Part shown: positions 1-6,241 of the stretch, one piece after another | Layout of the letters: each line of letters begins with the position of its first letter | How positions within the stretch are numbered: the stretch's first letter is position 1 | Origin: JBOGEB01 sp050743125 | Lineage (GTDB): Bacteria; Actinomycetota; Nitriliruptoria; Euzebyales; Egibacteraceae | DNA length: 11,410 nt | Direction: 5' to 3' | NCBI GenBank assembly: GCA_050743125.1 | Contig: JBOGEB010000140.1 | Coordinates: forward strand, 1 to 11,410 | The notes under the pieces: generated by a model | What the model was told of the DNA's origin: nothing | Seen by the model: only the letters and a program-made list of their open reading frames with translations | Databases searched by the model: none | Made by a program: the position numbers and the translations under genes

Positions 1-20
1 GCTGAGCGCAGCTCTCCCAT
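1..20 (-). CDS. 5' end of a leftward gene under SOS control (partial)
   Basis: On the minus strand an ATG (20-18) begins Met-Gly-Glu-Leu-Arg-Ser and runs off the window. A purine-rich GAGGGAG sits 4 nt upstream as a plausible ribosome binding site, and a perfect LexA box lies 19 bp upstream. Six codons cannot identify the product. In actinobacteria such boxes precede recA, lexA, dnaE2/imuB and the DUF222/HNH (13E12-repeat) genes. The ELRS start would suit a DUF222 protein, but that is inference only. Confidence 0.4.
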
Positions 21-39
21 TCCACTCCCTCTCACCGAC

Positions 40-55
40 TCGAACGTATGTTCGA
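40..55. promoter_or_regulatory. LexA operator (SOS box)
   Basis: TCGAACGTATGTTCGA has perfect 6-bp inverted arms around a 4-bp centre and matches the mycobacterial/actinobacterial LexA consensus TCGAAC-N4-GTTCGA. On the minus strand a TATCAT (61-56) that could serve as a -10 abuts the operator, and a start codon follows 19 bp later. LexA bound here would block leftward transcription. No convincing rightward gene starts nearby. Confidence 0.8.
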
Positions 56-162
56 ATGATAGCACACCGAGCGGGGCTATGCTGATTTTTGGGCGAGATA
101 TGTGCGTGGACTTTCGCAGTTTCTCGGTGGGGTGGTCGGTTGGGGGTGCGTTCCTGTTGCTG

Positions 163-333
163 CTAGGCGGCACGCGCGAGTGTGTCGACGACGCCGATGA
201 TGCGGGTGATCGTGCGCCGTCCCGGGCACAACGCCCAGCCGGTCACCAGGTCGGCGAAGATCGCGAACGACGGGGCGGTGAACACCCCGGCGCAACCGGC
301 CAGCAGCGTCGCCCACTCCGCCGCGCCGCTCAC
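163..333 (-). pseudogene. Transposase, N-terminal fragment
   Basis: A GTG start at 333 overlaps the stop of the upstream helper gene (GTGA), the usual coupling in these insertion sequences. The 56-residue product reads SGAAEWATLLAGCAGVFTAP, then FAIFADLVTGWALCPGRRT, then ITRIIGVVDTLARAA and a TAG. The pattern 'FTAPSFAIFADLVTGWALCPGRRT' is the start of DDE transposases of the IS701/DDE_5 type, which are normally around 400 residues. None of the catalytic DDE core follows, so this is a dead remnant. The family assignment rests on recall of the N-terminal pattern. Confidence 0.6.
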
Positions 334-605
334 CGGCCCTTGCCCCGCGACGCTGCCCGCTCGGCCTGCACACGGACCCGCAGCTCCTCCAACCCGGCTC
401 GGGCCTCGGCCTCCAACTCGGCCAGCGCGCCCCGGTAACGCGCCACCGCGGCCGCCACTGCTGGGACGTCGGCGGCTTTCAGGGTCAGCATCTTGGTGCG
501 CCCGGCCACGCTGTAGGACAGCGCCGGGGTCTCGTGCAAAGCACCCGGACGCAGCGGCAATGCGGTTTGCCGCACTTTCGCCGCAGAGTGATCAGCGAGC
601 CGCAC
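330..605 (-). CDS. IS-associated small protein, DUF6788-like
   Basis: Ninety-one residues, starting at GTG 605. The N-terminal half contains ALSYSVAGRTKMLTL, resembling the 'xYSVGGKTxxxxL' stretch of DUF6788 proteins. The C-terminal half is a charged helix (VARYRGALAELEAEARAGLE). Such proteins sit directly upstream of, and translationally coupled to, DDE transposases, exactly as here (4-bp overlap with the transposase fragment). Their role is unknown; a helper or DNA-binding function is assumed. The usual Cys-rich 'CGKPxCxC' start is absent, so the gene may be truncated at its 5' end, where a hairpin lies. Confidence 0.5.
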   Translation of the reverse strand: MRLADHSAAKVRQTALPLRPGALHETPALSYSVAGRTKMLTLKAADVPAVAAAVARYRGALAELEAEARAGLEELRVRVQAERAASRGKGR

Positions 606-650
606 AGCACTCGCGGCTGGCCGGGTGTGTCCAACCGTGTCATCCTGCCA

Positions 651-689
651 CCCCTCAGCCTGTCAGTTGCTCACTGACAGGCTGAGGGG
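651..689. repeat. 17-bp perfect inverted repeat (hairpin)
   Basis: CCCCTCAGCCTGTCAGT (651-667) and its exact reverse complement (673-689) are separated by the 5-nt loop TGCTC. It lies just upstream of the minus-strand IS remnant and 130 bp before the CHAT gene. There is no T-run on either side. It may be an IS-end structure or a rho-independent-like terminator that insulates the IS from its neighbour. Confidence 0.75.
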
Positions 690-821
690 CGGCGTCGTCC
701 GACCCTGGGATCTCTCGTTACCCGGCTCAGCTCAGACCCGGGCCGTCCGGCCGCCTCACCGGCACAGGCCAATCCGCCCCATACCCGGAAAAGTGCAAAA
801 CTCCACTGTGCGGGAGGTGGG

Positions 822-1595
822 ATGGTGCGGACGCTGCGGCTGACGCAGGGGGCGGAGGGACGGGTACCGGGTCGAGCTGGCGCTCGAAGGCGATGGTGCC
901 CGGCGGGTGGCGGTGGCGCGGTTCACGTGGGAGATGACCCCGCAGGACCGTGAGGACATCCGCTGGTATCTGGAGGACTACCTGCAGTACCCGATCGAGC
1001 CGGCGCCGGCGATCGCGGCGCGGGTGGAGCGGCGGCTGGTCGAGCTTGGCCGGGAGCTGTTCGGCAAGGTGTTCGAGGTCGACCGCGACACGACCCGCCT
1101 GTGGGACGCCGTCAGCGATTCTCTGGCCGACACGCGGGTGGAGGTCGTCAATACCGTCGGAGACGCGGCGGCGATCCCGTGGGAGCTGCTGCGCGAGCCG
1201 GCGACGGACGCGGTGCTGGCGTTGCGTGCGCGGGCGTTCGTGCGCGCGGACCCGCAGGCGCCGCAGGCACCGGTCCTCCCGAAAGCGGCAGAGATGGTGC
1301 GGGTGTTGCTGGTGATCTGCCGGCCGGGCGACCGCGACGATGTGCCGTTCCGCTCCGTCGCGAGCCACCTGGTGCGGCTGAGCCGGGACGCGCGGGAGGC
1401 GTTCCAGCTGGACGTGCTGCGCCCGCCGACGTTCACGCAGCTGGCTCGGGTGCTGGAGGCGGCCAGGCGGCGGGGGCGGCCGTATCATGTGGTGCACTTC
1501 GACGGGCACGGCGCCTACCTGGGCAAGGCTCAGGTCGAGGCGGCGCAGGTCGGGGACGCTGGTCGCCTGGATCCGGAGGAAGTCACCGACCTGCC
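822..1595 (+). pseudogene. CHAT-domain protein, N-terminal part, frameshifted
   Basis: An ATG at 822 preceded by GGGAGGT (812-818) starts MVRTLRLTQGAEG. One surplus base at about 861 then shifts frame, after which the protein continues as GYRVELALEGDG, MTPQDREDIRWYLEDYLQYP, IPWELLREP and YHVVHFDGHG. This is the N-terminal region of actinobacterial CHAT (caspase-like, HetF-associated) proteins. HFDGHG carries the catalytic His. The later segment with the catalytic Cys is missing, because the sequence runs into an unrelated fragment near 1595. These proteins normally exceed 800 residues and continue into TPRs; a TPR C-terminus of that type lies at the right end of the window on the other strand. 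As it stands the product cannot be an active protease. Confidence 0.75.
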
Positions 1596-1880
1596 GGCAG
1601 CAAGGCCGCGATTCTCAAACACGCATCTCGGATCGACCTGTCCTACATGTCGCCTGAACGGCGAGCACGGTTCCTGGTCGATGTCGCTCGTGCGCACGGG
1701 CAGCGCAGGCAGACGGCGGAAGCGGTGCGTGCGCTCCTGGAGGCGGAAGCCGTCACGCCCGAGCAAGTGCGCTCCTATGTGCTGGTCCGGGAGTTGATTC
1801 GAGAGCTGCTGCGGCGGGAGGGACGGCAGGTGAGGAAGGACCTGCAGGGGCTGGCCCGCAGAGCCGGCGTGCTGCCCTAA
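1596..1880 (+). pseudogene. C-terminal fragment of an XRE-family (HTH-TPR) regulator
   Basis: In a different frame from the preceding CHAT fragment, 94 residues read AAILKHASRIDLSYMSPERR, ARFLVDVARAHGQRRQTAEA, VRALLEAEAVTPEQVRSYVL, VRELIRELLRREGRQVRKDL and QGLARRAGVLP to a TAA stop. This is the C-terminal tail of large actinobacterial XRE-type regulators with a helical TPR-like sensor region. The N-terminal HTH is absent. The fragment has no start of its own and begins at a fusion point, so it is a remnant. Confidence 0.6.
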
Positions 1881-1883
1881 ATA

Positions 1884-1920
1884 CCCGCACTCTCCGTACG
1901 GGTCGTATGAAAAGTGCGGG
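1884..1920. terminator. Stem-loop after the CHAT/XRE remnant
   Basis: CCCGCACT (1884-1891) pairs with AGTGCGGG (1913-1920) across a 21-nt loop. The loop itself contains the palindrome CCGTACGG (1894-1901). It begins 3 nt after the TAA stop, and TTATT follows on the plus strand, so it plausibly acts as a terminator. Confidence 0.45.
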
Positions 1921-1980
1921 TTATTCGTGCTTCCCCCTTTTACGCTCGCGTTCGTCGTATCCGTTGCCGTCGCCGCGCTT

Positions 1981-2026
1981 TTGTGGCCAGGGTTCGTCAC
2001 GCATGCGTTACGAACCCTGGCCACAA
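1981..2026. repeat. 46-bp near-perfect palindrome
   Basis: TTGTGGCCAGGGTTCGT (1981-1997) is the exact reverse complement of 2010-2026. The central 12 bases contain the 10-bp palindrome ACGCATGCGT (1999-2008), leaving a single unpaired position (1998/2009). It lies between two convergent remnants, 6 bp from the methyltransferase stop. A bidirectional terminator without a U-tract is the simplest reading. A recombination or replication hairpin is possible. Confidence 0.8.
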
Positions 2027-2032
2027 GACACT

Positions 2033-2422
2033 TCAGCGGCGCTGCGGCTCGGCCAGGACGGCGACCACCTAGAGGTAGATGGCCGGGGCGACGAGCGCGC
2101 GGTCGCCGGAGCGGTTCCCCGTTCCTGGACGTCACCGACCCGCGTCTCGATCGTCAGGCCCTCGCAGTCGGCCCGGTGCTGGGCCGCCTCCAGCAACTCG
2201 GGCACGAAGTCGCTCGCCGTCACCTCGCACCACCGGCGGGCGGCCGCCAGGGTGGCTGCCGCTACCGGCGGCGACGTCGAGGACCCGCTCGCCGGGGCGC
2301 ACGTCGACGGTTTCGCACAGCAGCTCTCCGACGATCGCGAACCTCGCCGCGATCTGTGCGAAGTCCCCCGTGGCCCACACCTTCTGCTGGCGCTTCGCGA
2401 CCTCAGCCAAGTCGATCGTCAT
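2033..2422 (-). pseudogene. Class I SAM methyltransferase, internally deleted and frameshifted
   Basis: An ATG at 2422 follows AAGGAG. The first frame gives MTIDLAEVAKRQQKVWATGD, then RVLDVAAGSG, the glycine-rich SAM-binding motif I. A frameshift just after motif I moves the coding sequence to AARRWCEVTASDFVPELLEA and TIETRVGDVQ. About 100-150 residues expected in UbiE/COQ5-like methyltransferases are then missing, and a tail resembling the family C-terminus follows: GDRALVAPAIYL, TAG, VVAVLAEPQRR. The TAG (2069-2071) stands where Glu is usual ('YLEVVAV'), probably GAG changed to TAG. Frameshift, deletion and nonsense mutation together make this a clear pseudogene. Confidence 0.75.
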
Positions 2423-2503
2423 GGCTCCTTCCCTTCGTGCTCGGTAGGAGCAACGGTTCCTGCCCGCTGATACTCAAGACCCGCGTCGCCGACGAAACCC
2501 GCC

Positions 2504-2659
2504 TCAGGGTTGCGGGACCCCTACCAGCGCCCATGCCAGCTCATCAGGGTCCGGCACCTCAATCCCGACGTTCCGGATATGACCCTCGAGGTCACTCTCG
2601 GCGTGGCTGATCCAGCGCTCTGGGGTGCCGGTCGGGCCGCGGTTACGTCGGCGACTCAT
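2504..2659 (-). pseudogene. HEPN-domain toxin, short remnant
   Basis: Fifty-one residues, starting MSRRRNRGPTGTPERWISHA, ESDLEGHIRNVGIEVPDPDE. 'PERWxxxAxSDL' is the opening helix of HEPN ribonuclease-like toxins. The central RxxxxH active-site helix is absent and the tail looks like a late HEPN segment, so the middle appears to be deleted. Its start codon overlaps the 3' end of the MNT fragment by 17 nt, as in MNT/HEPN toxin-antitoxin operons. Without RxxxxH it cannot be an active toxin. Confidence 0.55.
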
Positions 2660-2756
2660 AGACGACTTGTCCGTGGCGGAGGGTTTCTCGGTAGATCAGG
2701 CCCGGTTGGTCAGCGAGTTCCCGGAGCCGGTCCTCGCCGATGATCAGCAGATCCAT
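2643..2756 (-). pseudogene. Minimal nucleotidyltransferase (MNT) antitoxin, C-terminal remnant
   Basis: The frame reads ALRGIRVPMDLLIIGEDRLR, then ELADQPGLIYRETLRHGQVV, YESPT and stop. This is the C-terminal end of MNT-type nucleotidyltransferases ('VPMDLLVxxxxxL...GxIYREALRxGxVLY'). The catalytic GSxxxxD segment should lie upstream, but an in-frame TGA occurs about 10 codons before Met 2756 and nothing recognisable precedes it. It is directly followed by, and overlaps, the HEPN fragment. Such antitoxins adenylylate HEPN partners; this copy lacks the catalytic part. Confidence 0.55.
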
Positions 2757-2816
2757 CGGCACACGGATGCCTCGCAGCGCCGGGGGGCGCCATCAGTGGT
2801 CCTGCGCCGACCCGAC

Positions 2817-2840
2817 GGCGCCGGTGCCGTCACCGGCGCC
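2817..2840. repeat. GC-rich hairpin, 10-bp arms
   Basis: GGCGCCGGTG (2817-2826) and CACCGGCGCC (2831-2840) pair around CCGT. GGCGCCGGTGCC is repeated directly at 2835-2846. It lies about 105 bp upstream of the lipoprotein start, just 5' of the truncated MNT gene. Its role is unknown. Confidence 0.5.
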
Positions 2841-2945
2841 GGTGCCGGCCGGCAAGGCCGTACGTCTTGAGATTTCGGGGTTGCCGGAGGCGCCCTTTTG
2901 TGGCTCACTGACAAGAGTAGTAGCAGGCGGCGGAAAGGGACGGGC

Positions 2946-3764
2946 ATGCGGGCGAGCGGTAGTGGAGTCGGGCGCTGTGGTCAAGGCTGGTCGCGTTGGC
3001 CCTGACGGCCGGACTGGCGGCTTGCGGCGGAGGGCAGCCGGGGCGCCCCCACGAGCGGTCAACCGGAGAAGGCTGCCGGCAATGTCCAGGCATACTGCGC
3101 GGCGGCGCTCGAGATCGAGACGGTCGAAGAACCCAACATCGGCTTCGCCGCGTCGCCGGAGGAGCAGCAGAAGGCGGCCAAGGAGTTTGCTGCCAAGCTG
3201 CGCCCTCTCGCCGATCAGATCGTGGCGATCGCCCCGCCGGAGATCGCGAAGGACGTCGGCGTGCTCAATGGCGCTCTGACCAAGATGGAGCAGACCGGTG
3301 ACTTCTCGGTCTTGGAATCACCGGAGGTCAAGGCGGCCGAGGCCAAGGCCCACGCCTTCGACCTGGGGCGCTGCGGGTGGGGTCGGACCGGCGTGACCGC
3401 GGTCGATTACGCCTTCCAGGGTGTGCCGGCGACCAGCAAGGCTGGGACGGTCAGCTTCGAGCTCACCAACGCCAGCCAGAGCGGCGAGCTCCACGAGATG
3501 GTCCTCTTGCGGAGGAACGAGGGCGTGACCGAGCCGCTTCAAGAGCTGCTCGCGCTCCCGGACGACCAGGCCATGACCAAGATGGCGTTCGTGGCGGTCG
3601 CCTACGCCGATCAGGGTGAGGCAAGCTACGCGGTCGCCAAGCTGCAGCCAGGCGACTACGCGATGGTGTGCTTCATCGGGACCGGCTCCACCAAGGACAA
3701 ACCCGAAGGCGAGGGACCGCCGCACTTCACGAAGGGCATGGTCCGCGAGCTCGAGGTGACGTAG
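2946..3764 (+). pseudogene. Lipoprotein with cupredoxin-like C-terminal domain, two frameshifts
   Basis: GGAAAGGGA precedes ATG 2946. After about five codons a frameshift leads to a lipoprotein signal, WSRLVALALTAGLAACGGG, with lipobox LAAC and the acylated Cys. A second shift near 3035-3045, in a G4/C5-rich stretch, leads to the mature protein. That has an N-terminal helical region (AYCAAALEIETVEEPN, AKEFAAKLRPLADQIVAI) and a beta-rich C-terminal domain (GTVSFELTNASQSGELHEMV, LQPGDYAMVCFI, GPPHFTKGM). The late His, Cys, His and Met are arranged as in type 1 copper sites, so a membrane-anchored cupredoxin-fold protein is likely; copper binding is inferred. From about 3045 to the TAG the frame is clean. 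The shifts may be sequencing errors, because the signal peptide and mature part fit together perfectly. Confidence 0.65.
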
Positions 3765-3832
3765 TGCTGAGGGCAACCGCTCGCACAGGCATCAGGATCC
3801 ACGACCCGTTCGACTCGGGCACTGGACTGACG

Positions 3833-3851
3833 CGGCCTGTCGTCCAGGCCG
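3833..3851. terminator. Short hairpin between convergent genes
   Basis: CGGCCTG (3833-3839), loop TCGTC, CAGGCCG (3845-3851). It lies between the lipoprotein stop (3764) and the Erm-like stop (3883), which converge. There is no U-tract. Candidate shared terminator. Confidence 0.4.
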
Positions 3852-3882
3852 GCTTCGAGGAGTGGGGCGCTGCCAGAAGAGG

Positions 3883-4566
3883 TCAACGGCGGCCTCCCGC
3901 AGGGCGGCCAGGGCGGCCCGCAGAGGGGGGCCACGCGTCGCGGAGGAACGTCTCCCAGGCGGGCGCGAGCTCTGGGGACAGCATGTCCAAGCGACGTCTT
4001 CGGATACGCAGCCACCCCGCGTCGACCCCTGGGATCGGCCGGAACGAGGTCCGCGGGATGCGCTCGACCAGCGTGGTCTCCCACCACGGCGCCCACGACG
4101 AGCCGAGCAGCGTCGTCGGGGGGTGCGCGGCGAACTTGCGGGCGACCTCGAACTGCAGCACGAGATCGGCTCGGGCGGGACCTCGTGCGGGGTCGTCGAG
4201 CAGCCGCCGCAGCAGCGTGGTCGTGAGCCCGAACGGCGGGCTCGCGATCACCCGCCAACGGCCGACGGGCAGCGCCACAGCGCGCAGGTCACCCAGGACG
4301 ACGCGGACGCGCTCGTCGAGGCCGGCCTCCCGGACTCGCGCGCGGAGCCGCTGGCTCCACACGGGATCCCGTTCAACGGCCAGTACGCGTGCCCCGGCCG
4401 CAGCCCCGACGAGGGTCAGGACGCCGGTGCCCGCTCCGACATCGACGACCAGCTCGTCGGGCTCGACATCCGCGACGAGCCGCCGCACGACGCGGGCGTC
4501 GGTGGGGAAGTTCTGCTGGTGGGTGCGTCGTCGCTCGTCACGCGACGTGCGGCGCGACCGCCCCAC
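3883..4566 (-). CDS. Erm/KsgA-family rRNA adenine N6-methyltransferase
   Basis: From GTG 4566 the product is 227 residues. It opens with a basic segment and then THQQNFPTD (residues 15-23), the 'QNF' motif of Erm enzymes. Motif I is VDVGAGTG (41-48), with acidic E65 in LAVERD and D93 in LGD. Motif IV is SPPF (109-112), where Erm proteins usually have NPPF/NIPF. Then come ADLVLQFEVARK and SSWAPWWETTLVERIPRTSF, close to actinobacterial 23S rRNA A2058 methyltransferases. It would use SAM to methylate a single adenine and could give macrolide-type resistance; the Ser at motif IV leaves that open. The open frame extends upstream to 5100, but that region lies under the divergent regulator and lacks family similarity, so the 4566 start is preferred. 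It diverges from the BTAD regulator. Confidence 0.8.
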   Translation of the reverse strand: MGRSRRTSRDERRRTHQQNFPTDARVVRRLVADVEPDELVVDVGAGTGVLTLVGAAAGARVLAVERDPVWSQRLRARVREAGLDERVRVVLGDLRAVALPVGRWRVIASPPFGLTTTLLRRLLDDPARGPARADLVLQFEVARKFAAHPPTTLLGSSWAPWWETTLVERIPRTSFRPIPGVDAGWLRIRRRRLDMLSPELAPAWETFLRDAWPPSAGRPGRPAGGRR

Positions 4567-4776
4567 GGCGCCGCACCACCCGGTTGAACGCTGCCGTGCA
4601 GAAACCGTACCAGCGCAAGGCGCCACGAGCCGCGATGCCGACCGGCGCCCAGCACCGACCGGCCCCCCGTGGGGTCCAACTGGGTGGAAGGTGGATATGT
4701 GCGAGTTCGGCCAGTGCTTCGGGACCGGCCTCTCCACGGTCGACTGGAGCCACCCAACCGCATCCGGGCGATTCCG

Positions 4777-6030
4777 GTGAACGACGCTGAGGGTGCTGAG
4801 TGTTCGGACGTAGGTGCGCAAGGCTCGGTGTGGTTGCCCTCCCAGCGGGCAGACGGAGATCATTCCCGCCATGAGACGGTGGAGCGTGAAGGCGGAACGC
4901 TGCTTGACGGGCTCGACTCGATCGCGCGGATGCTCGGCGAGCTGAGCACGGTGGCGGCCTCTGGGGCTGACGGCGCGCTGGAGCACTTGATCACGGCCGC
5001 CCACCGAGCGATGAAGGAATGGCACGAGCTCGTCGAGCGGGTCGGCTATCACGCGCGTGCTTGCGAGGACGCGGCCTCGCAAGAGCGCCACGCCAGGCAA
5101 CGGCTCCGTGTCGTCCTCGACGACCTCGTCGCTCAGCTCGTGCCGCTCCCGCCTTCACCTGCGCCCTCACCCGCAGGGGCTGCGCGGCGACCAGCGCTGC
5201 CGGCGACTCCCAGCGGAACCGCTCCCGTGCTCGGATGCGCTGACGGCGACGGAGGCGGTCGCGAACCGCCGCCGGAGCTTGCGGCGTCTTTGCTGGGAAG
5301 CTTCGAGCTTCGCTTCGACGGACAGCTGCTGGCTGACTGGCATGGGACCAAAGGGCAGGCGGTCCTTCGCTACCTCGTCACTCACCGACGTGTTCCGGTG
5401 GCCCGGGACGTGCTCATCGAAGCGCTGTGGCCTGGGATCAGCGAGGAGGCGGGACGGCGTCGGTTGCACCAGGCGGTTTACTCGTTGCGGCAGACGCTTC
5501 GTCAGGCCGGCGCTGTCCGTCGGTACGTCGTCTGTGTCAACGGCTCGTATCGGCTTGATCCCACCCTCACCATATGGACCGATGTCCAGGAGTTCGATCG
5601 GCTCGCCGCTGCCGGCGCTCGGACGGACCGCGAGGGGCGCGTCGAGGACGCCATCGCGCTCTTTGCGGCGGCCGAGGGCCTCTACCGAGGTGACTTCCTC
5701 GATGACGAGCCATTCACCGAGTGGGCCATCGCAGAGCGGCACCGTCTGCGGATGCGCTACGTGGAAATCGGCAACCGGTTGAGCGAGCGCTACGCCGACC
5801 GAGGCGACCACGCCGCAGCCATCGAGATCTGCACACACGTGCTCCAACGTGACGCCTGGAACGAGACGAGCACGCGTCGCCTGATGCGGTCGTACGCCCA
5901 GACCGGCAACCCATCCCTTGCCCTGCACGCGTTCAAATCATTCGAAGATCAGCTCGAACGCGACCTGGGAGTCGAGCCCGCCCCGGAGACCCAGGTGCTC
6001 TACAGGCAGATCCTCGCCGCCCGCGCCTGA
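4777..6030 (+). CDS. SARP/BTAD-family transcriptional activator
   Basis: About 417 residues. Residues 41-123 are helical and charged (LLDGLDSIARMLGELSTVAA, EHLITAAHRAMKEWHELVER), probably for oligomerisation. A Pro/Ala/Gly-rich linker follows to about 170. An OmpR-like winged helix spans about 171-268 (LLGSFELRFDGQLL, VPVARDVLIEALWPGISEEA, RRRLHQAVYSLRQTLRQAG). The bacterial transcriptional activator domain fills about 286-417 (GLYRGDFLDDEPFTEWAIAE, DLGVEPAPETQVLYRQIL). There is no NB-ARC ATPase. The start is uncertain: in-frame GTGs occur at 4669, 4684, 4777 and 4828, none with a strong ribosome binding site, and codon use only becomes strongly GC3-rich after about 4900. SARPs bind direct heptamer repeats, and a matching pair lies just downstream, before the next gene. 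Confidence 0.8.
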   Translation: MNDAEGAECSDVGAQGSVWLPSQRADGDHSRHETVEREGGTLLDGLDSIARMLGELSTVAASGADGALEHLITAAHRAMKEWHELVERVGYHARACEDAASQERHARQRLRVVLDDLVAQLVPLPPSPAPSPAGAARRPALPATPSGTAPVLGCADGDGGGREPPPELAASLLGSFELRFDGQLLADWHGTKGQAVLRYLVTHRRVPVARDVLIEALWPGISEEAGRRRLHQAVYSLRQTLRQAGAVRRYVVCVNGSYRLDPTLTIWTDVQEFDRLAAAGARTDREGRVEDAIALFAAAEGLYRGDFLDDEPFTEWAIAERHRLRMRYVEIGNRLSERYADRGDHAAAIEICTHVLQRDAWNETSTRRLMRSYAQTGNPSLALHAFKSFEDQLERDLGVEPAPETQVLYRQILAARA

Positions 6031-6072
6031 GCGGGAAGCCTCTCCAGCGACGTCTGGCGTCGGCGATGACCT

Positions 6073-6101
6073 GTTCACGGGACGCTTCGCGAACGTTCAC
6101 G
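6073..6101 (+). promoter_or_regulatory. GTTCACG direct repeats with 22-bp spacing
   Basis: GTTCACG occurs at 6073-6079 and 6095-6101, offset exactly 22 bp (two helical turns), in the 211-bp gap between the BTAD regulator and the cysteine-rich gene. SARP operators are direct heptamers at 11- or 22-bp periodicity. Streptomyces PHO boxes and AfsR sites also contain GTTCAC units. No clear -10 follows, so the link to the adjacent regulator is inferred. Confidence 0.45.
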
Positions 6102-6241
6102 CCCGACTTGCTCCTGACTCACGCAACTCTTTCGGAACCCGGTGCAAGCGCGCCGTGAGCGCGCCGTGGCACACCTCGACGGAGCCGGAAACAGAACCGG
6201 CGTAGGCGGCGACTGCCGCACGAGCACGAGGAGAGATAGCC

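Noticed and set aside
182..685. Plus-strand reading frame across the IS remnant
   Set aside because: Low-complexity Pro/Ala/Arg product opposite two recognisable minus-strand genes.
727..1509. Long minus-strand reading frame opposite the CHAT gene
   Set aside because: Arg/Pro/His-rich composition without domains; it is the complement of a recognisable plus-strand gene.
669..2913. GCTCACTGACA shared by the first hairpin (669-679) and the lipoprotein upstream region (2903-2913)
   Set aside because: An 11-mer match between two sites in 11 kb is expected by chance, and the second copy is not part of an inverted repeat.
2996..3301. TTG-started reading frame as an independent small lipoprotein
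   Set aside because: After the lipobox this frame becomes Arg-rich nonsense; the signal fits the mature protein in the neighbouring frame.
4567..5100. Upstream extension of the Erm-like frame to an earlier start
   Set aside because: No family similarity before the basic segment preceding the QNF motif, and it would overlap the divergent BTAD gene.
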